Translations under genes and position numbers: made by a program
NCBI GenBank assembly: GCA_029866325.1
Contig: JARWZO010000027.1
Location: 248,001-312,000 of the forward strand
Source of the DNA: Fluviicola sp.
GTDB lineage: Bacteria; Bacteroidota; Bacteroidia; Flavobacteriales_D; Crocinitomicaceae
Length of the DNA: 64,000 nt
Direction: 5' to 3'
In this document: positions 51,210 to 59,859 of the stretch, one piece after another
Position numbering within the stretch: position 1 is the first letter of the stretch
How the letters are laid out: each line of letters opens with the position of its first letter
The notes under the pieces: generated by a model
What the model was told of the DNA's origin: nothing
The model's input: only the letters and a program-made list of their open reading frames with translations
The model's database searches: none

Positions 51210-51266
51210 GATGTTGGATGTTGGATTCTTGATTCATCAACCATCAAAAATCCAACATCCAACATC
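51210..51266. terminator. 24-bp inverted repeat between divergent genes
   Basis: The arms 51210-51233 (GATGTTGGATGTTGGATTCT and on) and 51243-51266 are complementary except for one base, loop 9 nt. Each arm itself holds a tandem GATGTTG-type repeat. It is in a divergent spacer, so a terminator role is less obvious and a binding or stabilising structure is possible. Confidence 0.55.
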
Positions 51267-51341
51267 ATTTTAAATTTATCAACTAGAAGCATCTTTTTTG
51301 AGAGTCTAAACGTTATATCTAAAACAGTAACTCCTCCGACT

Positions 51342-52844
51342 ATGCGCCATACACTTGTACTACTCATAATTTGCTTTTTCTTCAGTACGAAATTGCTTTC
51401 TCAGGTTGTAGGGCCTTACACCGGAACAACTCATCTCACAAATATTACCGGACCTTGTGCACCGGCTGCATTAGCCATTTTGGGTGATACCGATTTCACG
51501 GATGGTTCTTATGAAATTCCATTCGGAACTGTTTTTGAAGGAACCTGGGCAAGTGGTTTGGGGTATGTTGATGGTGCGGGAGATGAGATTGTCTGCGTGA
51601 GTTTACATACGGAAGAAAGCTGGACAGTTCGCTTGCGTTTATCCGATGGATCGTATTCCAATGGATTATTGGCTGATATGACTCCAACCATAGACAATGA
51701 CGCTTTTAATTTATATGATTGTGGAGCCGCCGGACTGAATCCGGGATGGAATTATGATCGGCGAGTTGCCCTTTTGGATTTTGCCAGTTTTACTTATGGA
51801 GCAGGCTTAACAGTTGTGGGAGCAGAGTTTACGCTAGTGAGCGACAATGCAGGTAATGCCGATCCTATCGGAATGCTGTTGATGTCAAATGCACCGGTTC
51901 CGACAATCTCTAATAATGGACCGCTTTGTGACGGAGACACACTAATTCTTGATATTCAAAATGCCCCTGCAGGTGCTGCATTTAGCTGGTCGGGACCAAA
52001 TGGGTTTAATTCTACTCAACAAACAGTAACCATTCTCAATTTCACCGCAGCTCAGGCCGGTGTTTACAACTGTGTGGTTACAGACTCTTCCGGAGTAAAT
52101 ACGAATCTGACAACCACAGTAGTGATCAATCCGCAACCAGCCATTTTTTCAGATACAACAGCTTGTAACCAAACGTTGACAGTTCAAGGAACTGTTGCAG
52201 CGGCTGGCGGTGTTTGGTCTTCAACCGATGCTGATATTCAGTTCAGTTCCACAACGGCATTAAATCCGATTATTACTTCTGCATCGCCCGGAACCTATAC
52301 GGTTGATTTCACCGATGATGTGTGTGGGGTGACTGTAAGTGCTCAGATCATATTTCCTGATCTTGTTTACACAGAAGTGTCAGATACAACCATTTGTAGC
52401 AATTCAGAATACACAATCAATGCCCTGCAGCAAGCAGGTAATTCTTATCTATGGAATACAGGATCTACGGGCCCTTCTATTACAGTTACAGAACCGGGAA
52501 ATTATATCGTTGTTGCTTCCAATAGCTGTTATTCTTGGTCGGATACGGCCACTATTTCAGAAATAGCTTGTGATATTGAAGTACCGAATGTCATCTCACT
52601 CAGTTCCGAAGACGGAAACAATGTGTTTTATATCAACTACAGCGGAATCAAATCATTCGAATGCAGCATTATTAACCGTTGGGGAAATGAAGTGTATTTC
52701 TATAACGATCCTGCAGCTGCCTGGAATGGAAAAACCCAAAACGGCGAAAAAGTTGATGAAGGAACGTATTTCTACACGATCAAAGCGGTATTGAATAATG
52801 ATGAAGAGCTTGTAAAACAAGGGTTTGTACAAGTGTATCATTGA
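51342..52844 (+). CDS. Secreted adhesin-like protein with T9SS type B sorting domain, 500 aa
   Basis: A surface protein exported by the type IX system. Signal peptide at 1-20 (MRHTLVLLIICFFFSTKLLSQ). The first ~190 residues form a beta domain (VVGPYTGTTHLTNITGPCAP, GTWASGLGYVDGAGDEIVCVSLHTEESWTVRLRLSDG) shared closely with the next gene. Two Ig-like domains follow (ISNNGPLCDGDTLILDIQNA, SWSGPNGFNS...VYNCVVTDSSGVNTN). The C-terminal ~85 residues are the gliding-motility-type sorting domain (SIINRWGNEVYFYNDPAAAWNGKTQNGEKVDEGTYFYTI...QVYH). I start at ATG 51342; a longer frame starts inside the hairpin region. Function is probably adhesion or gliding-related. Confidence 0.88.
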   Translation: MRHTLVLLIICFFFSTKLLSQVVGPYTGTTHLTNITGPCAPAALAILGDTDFTDGSYEIPFGTVFEGTWASGLGYVDGAGDEIVCVSLHTEESWTVRLRLSDGSYSNGLLADMTPTIDNDAFNLYDCGAAGLNPGWNYDRRVALLDFASFTYGAGLTVVGAEFTLVSDNAGNADPIGMLLMSNAPVPTISNNGPLCDGDTLILDIQNAPAGAAFSWSGPNGFNSTQQTVTILNFTAAQAGVYNCVVTDSSGVNTNLTTTVVINPQPAIFSDTTACNQTLTVQGTVAAAGGVWSSTDADIQFSSTTALNPIITSASPGTYTVDFTDDVCGVTVSAQIIFPDLVYTEVSDTTICSNSEYTINALQQAGNSYLWNTGSTGPSITVTEPGNYIVVASNSCYSWSDTATISEIACDIEVPNVISLSSEDGNNVFYINYSGIKSFECSIINRWGNEVYFYNDPAAAWNGKTQNGEKVDEGTYFYTIKAVLNNDEELVKQGFVQVYH

Positions 52845-53001
52845 TTTTGGCTCAAATTCGATAACCTGAGTTTTGTCAAGCGATTAACAATTCTTTTGGT
52901 GTAAACGTAATTTATTCACGATTTTTTATTCCAAACAGGATTAGTTTAGGCATCCATTTGGCTACTTTCGCGTCATAGTTATAGCTTTATATATCTTCTT
53001 C

Positions 53002-54852
53002 ATGCGTACTACTTATTTTTTAATCCTCGCGACAGTTCTTTTCTCCAGCAGAATGGTTGCTCAAGTTGTTGGTCCATATACCGGAACAACGCGCCTCACA
53101 AACATTACAGGTCCTTGTTCACCTGCCACATTGGCTATTTTGGGTGATGCTGATTTCACCGACGGTTCGTATGAAATTTCTTTAGGAAGTGTTTTCGAAG
53201 GAACTTGGGCCAGTGGTTTGGGTTATGCTGATGGTCCGGGAGATGAGATTTTGTGCGTGAGTTTGCATACGGAAGAAAGCTGGATGGTGCGCTTGCGCTT
53301 ATCTGACGGATCGTATTCCAATAGCTTATTAGCTGACATGACGCCTACTGTAGACAACAATGCCTTTAATTTATATGATTGCGGTGCCGCCGGATTGAAT
53401 CCCGGTTGGACGTATGATCGCCGAGTTGCCCTTTTGGATTTTGCTAGTTTTACTTATGGTGCAGGCTTAACAGTAGTTGGGGCAGAGTTTACATTGATGA
53501 CTGATAATGCTGGCGTTGCCGATCCGATAGGGATGTTATATCTTACCACTACACCGGTTACAACACCGCCTACTATCAGTAATAACGGACCGCTGTGTCA
53601 AGGACAATCACTGATTTTGGATGCACAAAACACTACTACTGACGCTACCTATAGCTGGTCTGGACCAAATGGATTTTCTTCGACACTTCAATCGGTAACC
53701 ATTCCGAATTTTACATCTGCAGAAGCTGGGACTTATACCTGTGTGGTTACGGATACGCTTGGAGTTGATCAGGTCTTCAACTTGACAACTACTGTGGTTT
53801 TGAATCCACAACCATCAGGTAATATTACATTTGCTTCTTCTTGCGAAGATCAGGCAATAGTGTTGGGTTTTTCACCTATAGCTGGTCAAACAATTTCAAG
53901 TTATAACTGGAATCTTGGGGTAGGAACTCCGGCTTCTTCTGTGGCTGCCAACCCATCAGTGACATTTGCCAACGGCGGTAGTTATCCTGTATCTGTTACA
54001 TTGACCACTAGTTTAGGATGTACAGGAGTTATCGACACGCTGATTCCGGTGTACGCAAATCCTGTGCCTTCGTTCTCGTCCATTCCGGTTATTCAATGTG
54101 CACCTGCTGTGTTTACAATGAACAATACTACGAATCCGGCAGATGTAGCTTCGTTCTCATGGATTTTTGATAATGGAATCAATTCTTATGGTAGTGCAAC
54201 TTTACAATCACCTTCATTGCCAGGCGGTGTTTACGATGTACAGTTAACGGTTACTTCTCCGCAAGGATGCGTAGGAACAACTACAGTAGCTGATTACCTT
54301 ACCGTTGAAAATCAACCGATCGCAGATTTTTATTGGAATCCCGGACAGGTATTGGCAACCAACACCGATATTTCGTTGGTCAATTCTTCCGTAAATGCAA
54401 CCAATTTTCAATGGACAATTGATCAAGGATGGCCAAGTTCGGCAACTACCGAGGATGTTCAAACAAGTTTACCAAGTGGTGTTTCAGGAAATTATAATGT
54501 TACATTGATTGTGTCTTCGGCTGCGGGTTGCACCGATAGTATCACTAAAACCGTTGAAGTATCTCCGATCATTACCTTGTATATTCCAAACACATTTACA
54601 CCTGACGGCGATGAGTTTAACCAAACATGGCAAATCTTCATCGACGGAGTTGATATGTATAGTTTAGATCTTCGCCTTTACAACCGATGGGGACAAACCG
54701 TATGGGAAAATCACGATCCGTCTGCCGAGTGGGATGGAACCTACAATGGAGAGATTGTACCTTCCGGATTGTATACTTGGACTTTGAGTGCGAAAGATAA
54801 ATTCACTGATGAGAAGTATGAGTACGTTGGTCATGTTTTCGTGAACAGATAA
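53002..54852 (+). CDS. Secreted adhesin-like protein with PKD/Ig domains and T9SS type B sorting domain, 616 aa
   Basis: Paralogue of the preceding gene with extra domains. Signal peptide 1-21 (MRTTYFLILATVLFSSRMVAQ). The N-terminal ~190 residues nearly repeat the upstream protein (VVGPYTGTTRLTNITGPCSP, GTWASGLGYADGPGDEILC). Then come an Ig-like domain (CQGQSLILDAQN...SWSGPNGFSS) and two or three PKD-type domains (PVSVTLTTSLGCTGVI, VYDVQLTVTSPQGCVGTTTV, NYNVTLIVSSAAGCTDSI). The C-terminus has the type B signature YIPNTFTPDGDEFNQTWQIF and YNRWGQTVWENHDPSAEWDG, ending HVFVNR. A weak TACTTTCG box lies just upstream. A glycosyltransferase follows 35 bp later. Confidence 0.9.
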   Translation: MRTTYFLILATVLFSSRMVAQVVGPYTGTTRLTNITGPCSPATLAILGDADFTDGSYEISLGSVFEGTWASGLGYADGPGDEILCVSLHTEESWMVRLRLSDGSYSNSLLADMTPTVDNNAFNLYDCGAAGLNPGWTYDRRVALLDFASFTYGAGLTVVGAEFTLMTDNAGVADPIGMLYLTTTPVTTPPTISNNGPLCQGQSLILDAQNTTTDATYSWSGPNGFSSTLQSVTIPNFTSAEAGTYTCVVTDTLGVDQVFNLTTTVVLNPQPSGNITFASSCEDQAIVLGFSPIAGQTISSYNWNLGVGTPASSVAANPSVTFANGGSYPVSVTLTTSLGCTGVIDTLIPVYANPVPSFSSIPVIQCAPAVFTMNNTTNPADVASFSWIFDNGINSYGSATLQSPSLPGGVYDVQLTVTSPQGCVGTTTVADYLTVENQPIADFYWNPGQVLATNTDISLVNSSVNATNFQWTIDQGWPSSATTEDVQTSLPSGVSGNYNVTLIVSSAAGCTDSITKTVEVSPIITLYIPNTFTPDGDEFNQTWQIFIDGVDMYSLDLRLYNRWGQTVWENHDPSAEWDGTYNGEIVPSGLYTWTLSAKDKFTDEKYEYVGHVFVNR

Positions 54853-54887
54853 TTCTTATTTTCGGTGTTTCAACGGAACGACCATCA

Positions 54888-55946
54888 ATGCCTCTTACAA
54901 AGTCAAGAACAATAATTTGGTTTAATTTCTTCTCAAATAGCGCCCCAAGTGTTCGCTACAGGGGAACTTATTTGTTAGATTATTTAAGTGAACACCATGG
55001 CGTTTCTTCGGAACATTATCTTCCAAAACGATCATTGAGTTCGTTTCTTCGAATCTCTATATTGGTTACCAAACTCTTGTTTACGCGTACATCCGGTATT
55101 GTGGTTATTCAACGCGTGAGCTCGTTTGGGTTTTATGCCGGGTTACTGAAATTAGTAATTCGATTTCGAAAACGAACGCATTATTTTTGTTATGACCTGG
55201 ATGATGCGATCTATGAAGAGATGGCAAACGATGCTCAGATTCGCTGGTTTATGCAGCACGTACATTTAGTGATTGTGGGAAGTGATGAATTGGTAAGTTA
55301 TGCCCAACAGTGGAACAGAAATGTACGATTGATCACTACACCTGTCGTTTCAACAGATTTACTGGCCTCACCGACGGTTTCAGACCGACTTGTACTTGGA
55401 TTTATTGGTTGTTATTGGGGAACGCATTATCGAAACATGCTCGATTGGGTGTTGCCTGCATTGATTGAACTCGATTTTCCGATTACGCTTGAAATTATTG
55501 GAGCAGAGAAGGAGGTTGAGCGTCAATTAACGGAAAGCTTTCTGGCAAATAGTTCAGTTACATTGCGGTTTAAATCAATCAATAGCTGGATGGACGAAGA
55601 CGAAATCAATCAAGCAATGGTCGATTGGGATTTGGGACTGGCTCCGTTGAATGATACAGTGGTTTGTCGGGCGAAATCAGCGTTTAAAGTAAAACAGTAC
55701 CTTAATTTGGGTATTCCGGTGGCTTCAACAAATGTTGGTGAAAACCCGAAGTTTATTCAGCATGGACAAACCGGATTTTTATATTCCACAATTGATGAAT
55801 TGAAAGGCATCCTTACATCATTTTACTCGATGCCGCAAACCGAAAGATTCGTTCTCCGTGATTTTGCTAAAGCATCTTCAAGCGAATTTCAACTGAAAAA
55901 AATCGCAGAAGAGTGGCTTAGCGTTTTAACGGACCAACAGCAGTAA
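54888..55946 (+). CDS. Glycosyltransferase, GT4-like, 352 aa
   Basis: A cytoplasmic GT-B enzyme. The N-terminal part (ASNSAPSVRYRGTYLLDYLSEHHG-like opening, TIIWFNFFSNSAPSVRYRGTY) resembles GT4 proteins that bind an acceptor near the membrane; YDLDDAIYEEM is reminiscent of bacterial GT4/WsaF-type enzymes. The C-terminal donor domain shows LGLAPLNDTVVCRAKSAFKVKQYLNLGIPVASTNVGENPKFIQHGQTG, with a K-x-K-x-x-x-Y pattern. Acceptor and donor are unknown. The end overlaps the 3' end of the minus-strand lipoprotein gene by 29 bp. Confidence 0.82.
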   Translation: MPLTKSRTIIWFNFFSNSAPSVRYRGTYLLDYLSEHHGVSSEHYLPKRSLSSFLRISILVTKLLFTRTSGIVVIQRVSSFGFYAGLLKLVIRFRKRTHYFCYDLDDAIYEEMANDAQIRWFMQHVHLVIVGSDELVSYAQQWNRNVRLITTPVVSTDLLASPTVSDRLVLGFIGCYWGTHYRNMLDWVLPALIELDFPITLEIIGAEKEVERQLTESFLANSSVTLRFKSINSWMDEDEINQAMVDWDLGLAPLNDTVVCRAKSAFKVKQYLNLGIPVASTNVGENPKFIQHGQTGFLYSTIDELKGILTSFYSMPQTERFVLRDFAKASSSEFQLKKIAEEWLSVLTDQQQ

Positions 55947-56751
55947 GCCCCATATCACTCAGCATTTGCGGACTGTAAATACGGAACTTTGAAACCGCCG
56001 GATCATAGAAGAAACGGTACATCAAGGCTCCTTTTTTGGTAATTTTTGGTACGTAAGCATACACATCTTTCACTTCGGGACTGTAACCGTCGATAGCACT
56101 TTGGTAAATCGAGATATCTTGTGATTGACCTTCGGGACTTAGTTCCAGCACATGATTCAATACTTCCGGTACAGCTTCCCCCACATGATCAAACCATTTC
56201 CATTGAAACATCAAGGATAAATGCCCATCGCCGGTTGAGGTGAAATAACTGCGCCATCCGGAGTTGCGAATGCGGTAATCAATGACAATGTCTTTTTTAT
56301 AAGGAGAGGTAATAGATGTAAACGAAACATCCAATTCCCGACCCGGGCTCGACGGTACGTTAATCGGTTCCGAAATCTGATCAATTGCGCCATCGTAGTA
56401 GAAAAAATAGTTGTACGTGCCTACATACCCCATTTCAACAGCTTTAGTCACTTTTCCGGATTTGATGGCTTCATCTTCGGCAAATTGCATCCGATTCACC
56501 GTAATGATCGCATCTTCGATACTGTCAGCATTGATGAATGCTTTGTAAACATGATAACTGTATTTTTCCTTATCACCGATCTTCAACTTGGCCTCAATTT
56601 CGCTTTTGTATCGTTTGTCGAACGGTTCTTTTTTCGTTGGTTTCACAGCTTTTTCCTGTACCGGTTCGGTTTGGGTTTCCCCGCCACATTGCACAAAAAG
56701 TACGGTTAACAGCGCTGAAAAAAGTATTACAGAAAGGGTTTTCATCATCAT
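55918..56751 (-). CDS. Hypothetical lipoprotein, 277 aa
   Basis: Signal peptide with lipobox VLFVQC at about residues 18-23; the Cys is followed by GGETQTEP and a Lys/Glu-rich linker. The mature domain (YHVYKAFINADSIEDAIITVNRMQFAEDEAI...) is unrecognised and appears mixed alpha/beta. Its ATG overlaps the stop codon of the dnaX tau extension by one base (TAATG), suggesting translation coupled to the upstream gene. The 3' end overlaps the converging glycosyltransferase by 29 bp. Function unknown. Confidence 0.7.
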   Translation of the reverse strand: MMMKTLSVILFSALLTVLFVQCGGETQTEPVQEKAVKPTKKEPFDKRYKSEIEAKLKIGDKEKYSYHVYKAFINADSIEDAIITVNRMQFAEDEAIKSGKVTKAVEMGYVGTYNYFFYYDGAIDQISEPINVPSSPGRELDVSFTSITSPYKKDIVIDYRIRNSGWRSYFTSTGDGHLSLMFQWKWFDHVGEAVPEVLNHVLELSPEGQSQDISIYQSAIDGYSPEVKDVYAYVPKITKKGALMYRFFYDPAVSKFRIYSPQMLSDMGLTAVGPLKR

Positions 56752-57362
56752 TAGTATTCGATATCTAAACTAAAACGGTTCTTAAAGTCGAAAAGGTTGG
56801 AATTTTTCTTCGCCATTTTTTCAAAACGGTCATTTCCAGTCAGGAATTTTGTTTCTTCCTGCAATTCTGTGGTGACTTCCATGTTGATTTCGAGGTCGTA
56901 GTTTTGCAGTTCTTCCCGCAAATGCGCCAGAATAGTTCCGATGGCATTTTCCATGCGTGTAAGTTGCATTGCGCTGTCTACTTCCAACTGATAACGCACC
57001 GCATCAATGGCCTGAAGGTCGCGCTTCACCATGATATGATACACTTGATCGTTACCGTTGAGTTTTTCGGAATGTGCTTGTGTTTTCCACAAACGAATCA
57101 AATCATCGCGGTCAAACGGTTTACGGGGTAAATCATTGGCCGCAACGGTGGCTTTTTCCTTTTGCTGCTCAATCATGTGATTGATCGACAGGTGCGTGGT
57201 TTGAAGCTTACCTGTAGGCGCAGCAAGGGTTTTTGCCTCTTGTTTGAGATTAAAAACAGGGCGTTCGGTAGGAACGGATGGTTTGTTTACGGGTTTACTC
57301 GGTTCGTTTCGCAATGACTGTCCACCATACGGAATGATCAGAACCGGATCAGTTAGGGATTT
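56751..57362 (-). CDS. dnaX: DnaX tau C-terminal extension, reached in the -1 frame
   Basis: Codes for about 203 residues that continue DnaX if translation slips back one base in the A-run at 57360-57369. Read in that frame the protein runs KSLTDPVLIIPYGGQSLRNEP and ends FKNRFSLDIEY. The first part is a Pro/Lys-rich linker; the last ~110 residues form an alpha/beta domain (HIMVKRDLQAIDAVRYQLEV, ENAIGTILAHLREELQNYDL) consistent with the tau C-terminal region that contacts the polymerase and helicase in other bacteria. A TTG at 57314 could start a separate 187-aa protein, but the open linkage to dnaX makes a single tau product of about 572 aa more plausible. Confidence 0.7.
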   Translation of the reverse strand, partial: KSLTDPVLIIPYGGQSLRNEPSKPVNKPSVPTERPVFNLKQEAKTLAAPTGKLQTTHLSINHMIEQQKEKATVAANDLPRKPFDRDDLIRLWKTQAHSEKLNGNDQVYHIMVKRDLQAIDAVRYQLEVDSAMQLTRMENAIGTILAHLREELQNYDLEINMEVTTELQEETKFLTGNDRFEKMAKKNSNLFDFKNRFSLDIEY

Positions 57363-58468
57363 TTTTTTTCGAGCTCACTTTTAATCGAACACAATTGCAT
57401 GAGAGCCATTTCAACGAGTAATCGCTGATTCTTACTGGATTTGTAGTCGACATCGGTTTTACTCAATACTCCCAGTGCTCTTACGGCAAGGTTCGCATCC
57501 ACCTTTTTTGACTGATCTAGAAATCCTTTTTCAGTGACTTCGCCAACTTCGAGCAGATTGACAGTTCGAGGATCTTTGCAAACAAGAAGGTTACGGAAAT
57601 GATCAGCAAGACCAACAATAAAATGATGACCGTCGAATCCTTTTTCCATCACGTCGTTGAACAACAACAGGTTGGCTGGAATATCTTCGTTTAAGGAGTT
57701 TTCAACTACCTTGAAATAATAATCGTGATCGAGAATGTTGAGGTTGTCGATAACAGCCTTGTGCGTAATAGTAGAACCTGCAAAGCTGACGATCTGATCA
57801 AAAATAGAAAGCGCATCACGCAATGCTCCGTCTGCTTTCTGAGCAATCAAATGCAAGGCATCCGGATCGGCGCTGATGGCTTCTTTGGTAGCTACATTCG
57901 CCAAATGATCGGCAATATCTTTGACCTTGATACGCTGAAAATCAAAAATCTGACAGCGCGACAAAATCGTAGGGATAATCTTGTGTTTTTCGGTAGTTGC
58001 CAAAATGAAGATAGCATGTGCCGGTGGTTCTTCCAATGTTTTCAGAAACGCATTAAAAGCAGCCGTTGACAACATGTGAACCTCATCGATGATATACACC
58101 TTGTGACTTCCCAATTGCGGAGCAATGCGCACTTGGTCAATTAGTCCGCGAATATCATCAACAGAGTTGTTGGAAGCCGCATCCAATTCATACACATTCA
58201 ATGATGCTCCTGAGTTGAAAGATGTGCAGCTGTCGCATTGATCGCACGCTTCTACCTGTTCGGTTTTATTGAAGCAATTGATCGTTTTGGCAAGAATTCG
58301 TGCTGTTGTTGTTTTTCCCACTCCACGCGACCCGCAGAACAAAAAAGCCTGAGCGAGATGATCGTTCTTAATGGCACTTTTGAGGGTTGTAGTAATGGAT
58401 TTTTGCCCCACAACCGTATCAAAGGTTTGTGGTCTGTATTTACGGGCAGAAACAACAAATTCAGACAT
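57353..58468 (-). CDS. dnaX: DNA polymerase III subunit gamma/tau, zero-frame (gamma-like) product, 371 aa
   Basis: The clamp-loader ATPase of the replisome. Motifs: KYRPQTFDTVVGQKSITTTLKSAI, Walker A GSRGVGKTTTARILAK, four Cys zinc module (CFNKTEQVEACDQCDSC), Walker B VYIIDEVHMLSTAAFNAFLKTLEEPP, sensor-1 FILATTEKHKIIPTILSRCQ and GALRDALSIFDQI. The zero frame stops right after the A-run (GAG CTC GAA AAA AAA AAT CCC TAA). The product would be a gamma-like truncated form, and the longer tau needs the -1 frame (see the adjacent entry). A genome-sequencing error in the homopolymer is an alternative explanation. Confidence 0.95.
   Translation of the reverse strand: MSEFVVSARKYRPQTFDTVVGQKSITTTLKSAIKNDHLAQAFLFCGSRGVGKTTTARILAKTINCFNKTEQVEACDQCDSCTSFNSGASLNVYELDAASNNSVDDIRGLIDQVRIAPQLGSHKVYIIDEVHMLSTAAFNAFLKTLEEPPAHAIFILATTEKHKIIPTILSRCQIFDFQRIKVKDIADHLANVATKEAISADPDALHLIAQKADGALRDALSIFDQIVSFAGSTITHKAVIDNLNILDHDYYFKVVENSLNEDIPANLLLFNDVMEKGFDGHHFIVGLADHFRNLLVCKDPRTVNLLEVGEVTEKGFLDQSKKVDANLAVRALGVLSKTDVDYKSSKNQRLLVEMALMQLCSIKSELEKKNP
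57360..57369 (-). promoter_or_regulatory. A10 slippery run, putative programmed frameshift or transcriptional slippage site
   Basis: Ten consecutive A on the coding strand directly before the zero-frame stop. A 5-bp hairpin TGATC-CGGTTCT-GATCA (57335-57351) lies about 8 nt downstream. The layout resembles dnaX of Escherichia coli (-1 ribosomal slip) and Thermus thermophilus (transcriptional slippage on an A-run). Confidence 0.6.
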
Positions 58469-58517
58469 GGTGCAAAAATAGCCAATCTTTTGGGAATAGG
58501 GTGGCTTGTTGAAAACT

Positions 58518-58579
58518 TGATTTTTGATGAATATGTAGGGGCAACTCGCGAGTCGCCCCTACATATTCATCAAAAATCA
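58518..58579. terminator. Perfect 25-bp hairpin between DUF6340 gene and dnaX
   Basis: Arms 58518-58542 (TGATTTTTGATGAATATGTA and on) and 58555-58579 are perfectly complementary; the 12-nt loop contains the palindrome ACTCGCGAGT, which extends the stem. The right arm covers the stop codon of the DUF6340 gene. As both flanking genes run in the minus direction it probably ends the upstream transcript, although no T-run follows. Confidence 0.7.
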
Positions 58580-59614
58580 CTCTCCTGTTTGAATCTTCAA
58601 TGCTTCCTGCTCACGAAGGCGTTGCTCCAGAATATCGGAATAATTCAAAGCTTCGTCTTTTCCATCTTCAATGTATGCTTTTTGCACCCATTCTCTTGCT
58701 TTTGCCAAATCACCCATGACTTCATAACCCAAGGCTGTATTGAATGCCGCTTTGGCTCTGATTTTTCCCTTGGTGGATGTTTCATACACTTCGGTCCATG
58801 TTTTAATGGCGCCTTCCCAATCTCTCGCCAACGCTTGACGTTCACCACGTTCCATGGCGCCTTTTTTTCCTTTGTACATATCGCGGTGCTCCCAATAATA
58901 GAGCGGCACCACGTTCATCGAAAATTCGCTGCCGGTTTCGTAACTTACTTCAAGCAACGCTTGATTCGGTTTGATGAGTTTGGCTACTGCGTCAATCGGG
59001 TTGGTTGATTGTTGCGTCCATGTTTTTTTATAATCGAATCGGTCTTCGTAAACAATGCTCTTTGTTTTCGGATAATAAATGCGGTATCCGGCGTGTGCTG
59101 TGGCTGTTCCACGTGCTTCAACCTGACCACCACCACCGTTTAACACACTTCCTACCGCCGCCGCCGCTGTCGCTCCCGGGTTTAGAATAGAAAAATCCGT
59201 ATCAAAGTATTCCAAAACGATCAGTGCGTCTACCGAATGGGCGGCACAGATACTATCCACCATTGTCCAAGGAAGTTGCGCACCGAAAGCAATACTTTGT
59301 CCGTCGGGTGCATTCATTGTTCCTTCTACGCGTGTTGTTTTGAAGCGTGCGCTGGTATTGAGCGTTTCAACCATTCCGCGCAGACATTCTTCTGATAAAT
59401 CTTTATCCTGCGCAGGTTTTTCACCACTCAAGGTGCTTTCCAATGTAGGTTTTGAAGTTGGAATCGAACGATTAACGATGGCGATGTTTTTGATTTCCGG
59501 ATCTACTGTTATTTGCGCAGCACGCATTACTTCTACATTCATGCCACGTGTTCCGGCACAAGAGAATAACAATAGAAGAAGCGCAAAAGGGGAAGTTTTA
59601 AAAAGTAGTTTCAT
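58577..59614 (-). CDS. DUF6340 family lipoprotein, 345 aa
   Basis: Lipoprotein signal with lipobox LLFSC (Cys19) and AGTRGMN. The mature region matches my memory of DUF6340 proteins: VEVMRAAQITVDPEIKNIAIVNRS near the start, then SVDALIVLEYFDTDFSI, RIYYPKTKSIVYEDRFDYKKTW, and a C-terminal TPR-like segment (ARDWEGAIKTWTEVYETSTKGKIRAKAAFNTALGYEVMGDLAKAREWVQKAY). The TPR part suggests protein contacts at the inner side of the outer membrane. No function is known. Its stop lies inside a perfect 25-bp hairpin. Confidence 0.85.
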   Translation of the reverse strand: MKLLFKTSPFALLLLLFSCAGTRGMNVEVMRAAQITVDPEIKNIAIVNRSIPTSKPTLESTLSGEKPAQDKDLSEECLRGMVETLNTSARFKTTRVEGTMNAPDGQSIAFGAQLPWTMVDSICAAHSVDALIVLEYFDTDFSILNPGATAAAAVGSVLNGGGGQVEARGTATAHAGYRIYYPKTKSIVYEDRFDYKKTWTQQSTNPIDAVAKLIKPNQALLEVSYETGSEFSMNVVPLYYWEHRDMYKGKKGAMERGERQALARDWEGAIKTWTEVYETSTKGKIRAKAAFNTALGYEVMGDLAKAREWVQKAYIEDGKDEALNYSDILEQRLREQEALKIQTGE

Positions 59615-59837
59615 CGTAGTGTTTTTTAGTATAAGTATGTGCTTTACAAATCCTTTGCCAATTTTTTATTGACCAAATATAATTGATTTTGTTTCAACTT
59701 GATTTGTTGACAATAGGGAAGTGTGTGATTTATTCGTGGCGAAAAAAATGCATAACAGATCAAGTCTTACATTATGCAAGATGAGATTCTTTTTTAAAAC
59801 ATTCGTCCAATTAGGCTGACACTATTCGGCACAATCC

Positions 59838-59845
59838 TATCTTTG
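59838..59845 (+). promoter_or_regulatory. -7 promoter box TATCTTTG of the CBS gene
   Basis: Match to TAnnTTTG 14 nt before the ATG at 59860. The -33 element is not clear. Confidence 0.5.
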
Positions 59846-59859
59846 CAAAAAATCAATTG

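Noticed and set aside
51119-51367. N-terminal extension of the carboxylesterase (to 51367)
   Set aside because: It runs across a 24-bp hairpin and has no relation to the fold; ATG 51118 is better.
58238-59008. 256-aa frame spanning dnaX and the DUF6340 gene in antisense
   Set aside because: It crosses a 25-bp hairpin and two real genes and shows no family pattern.
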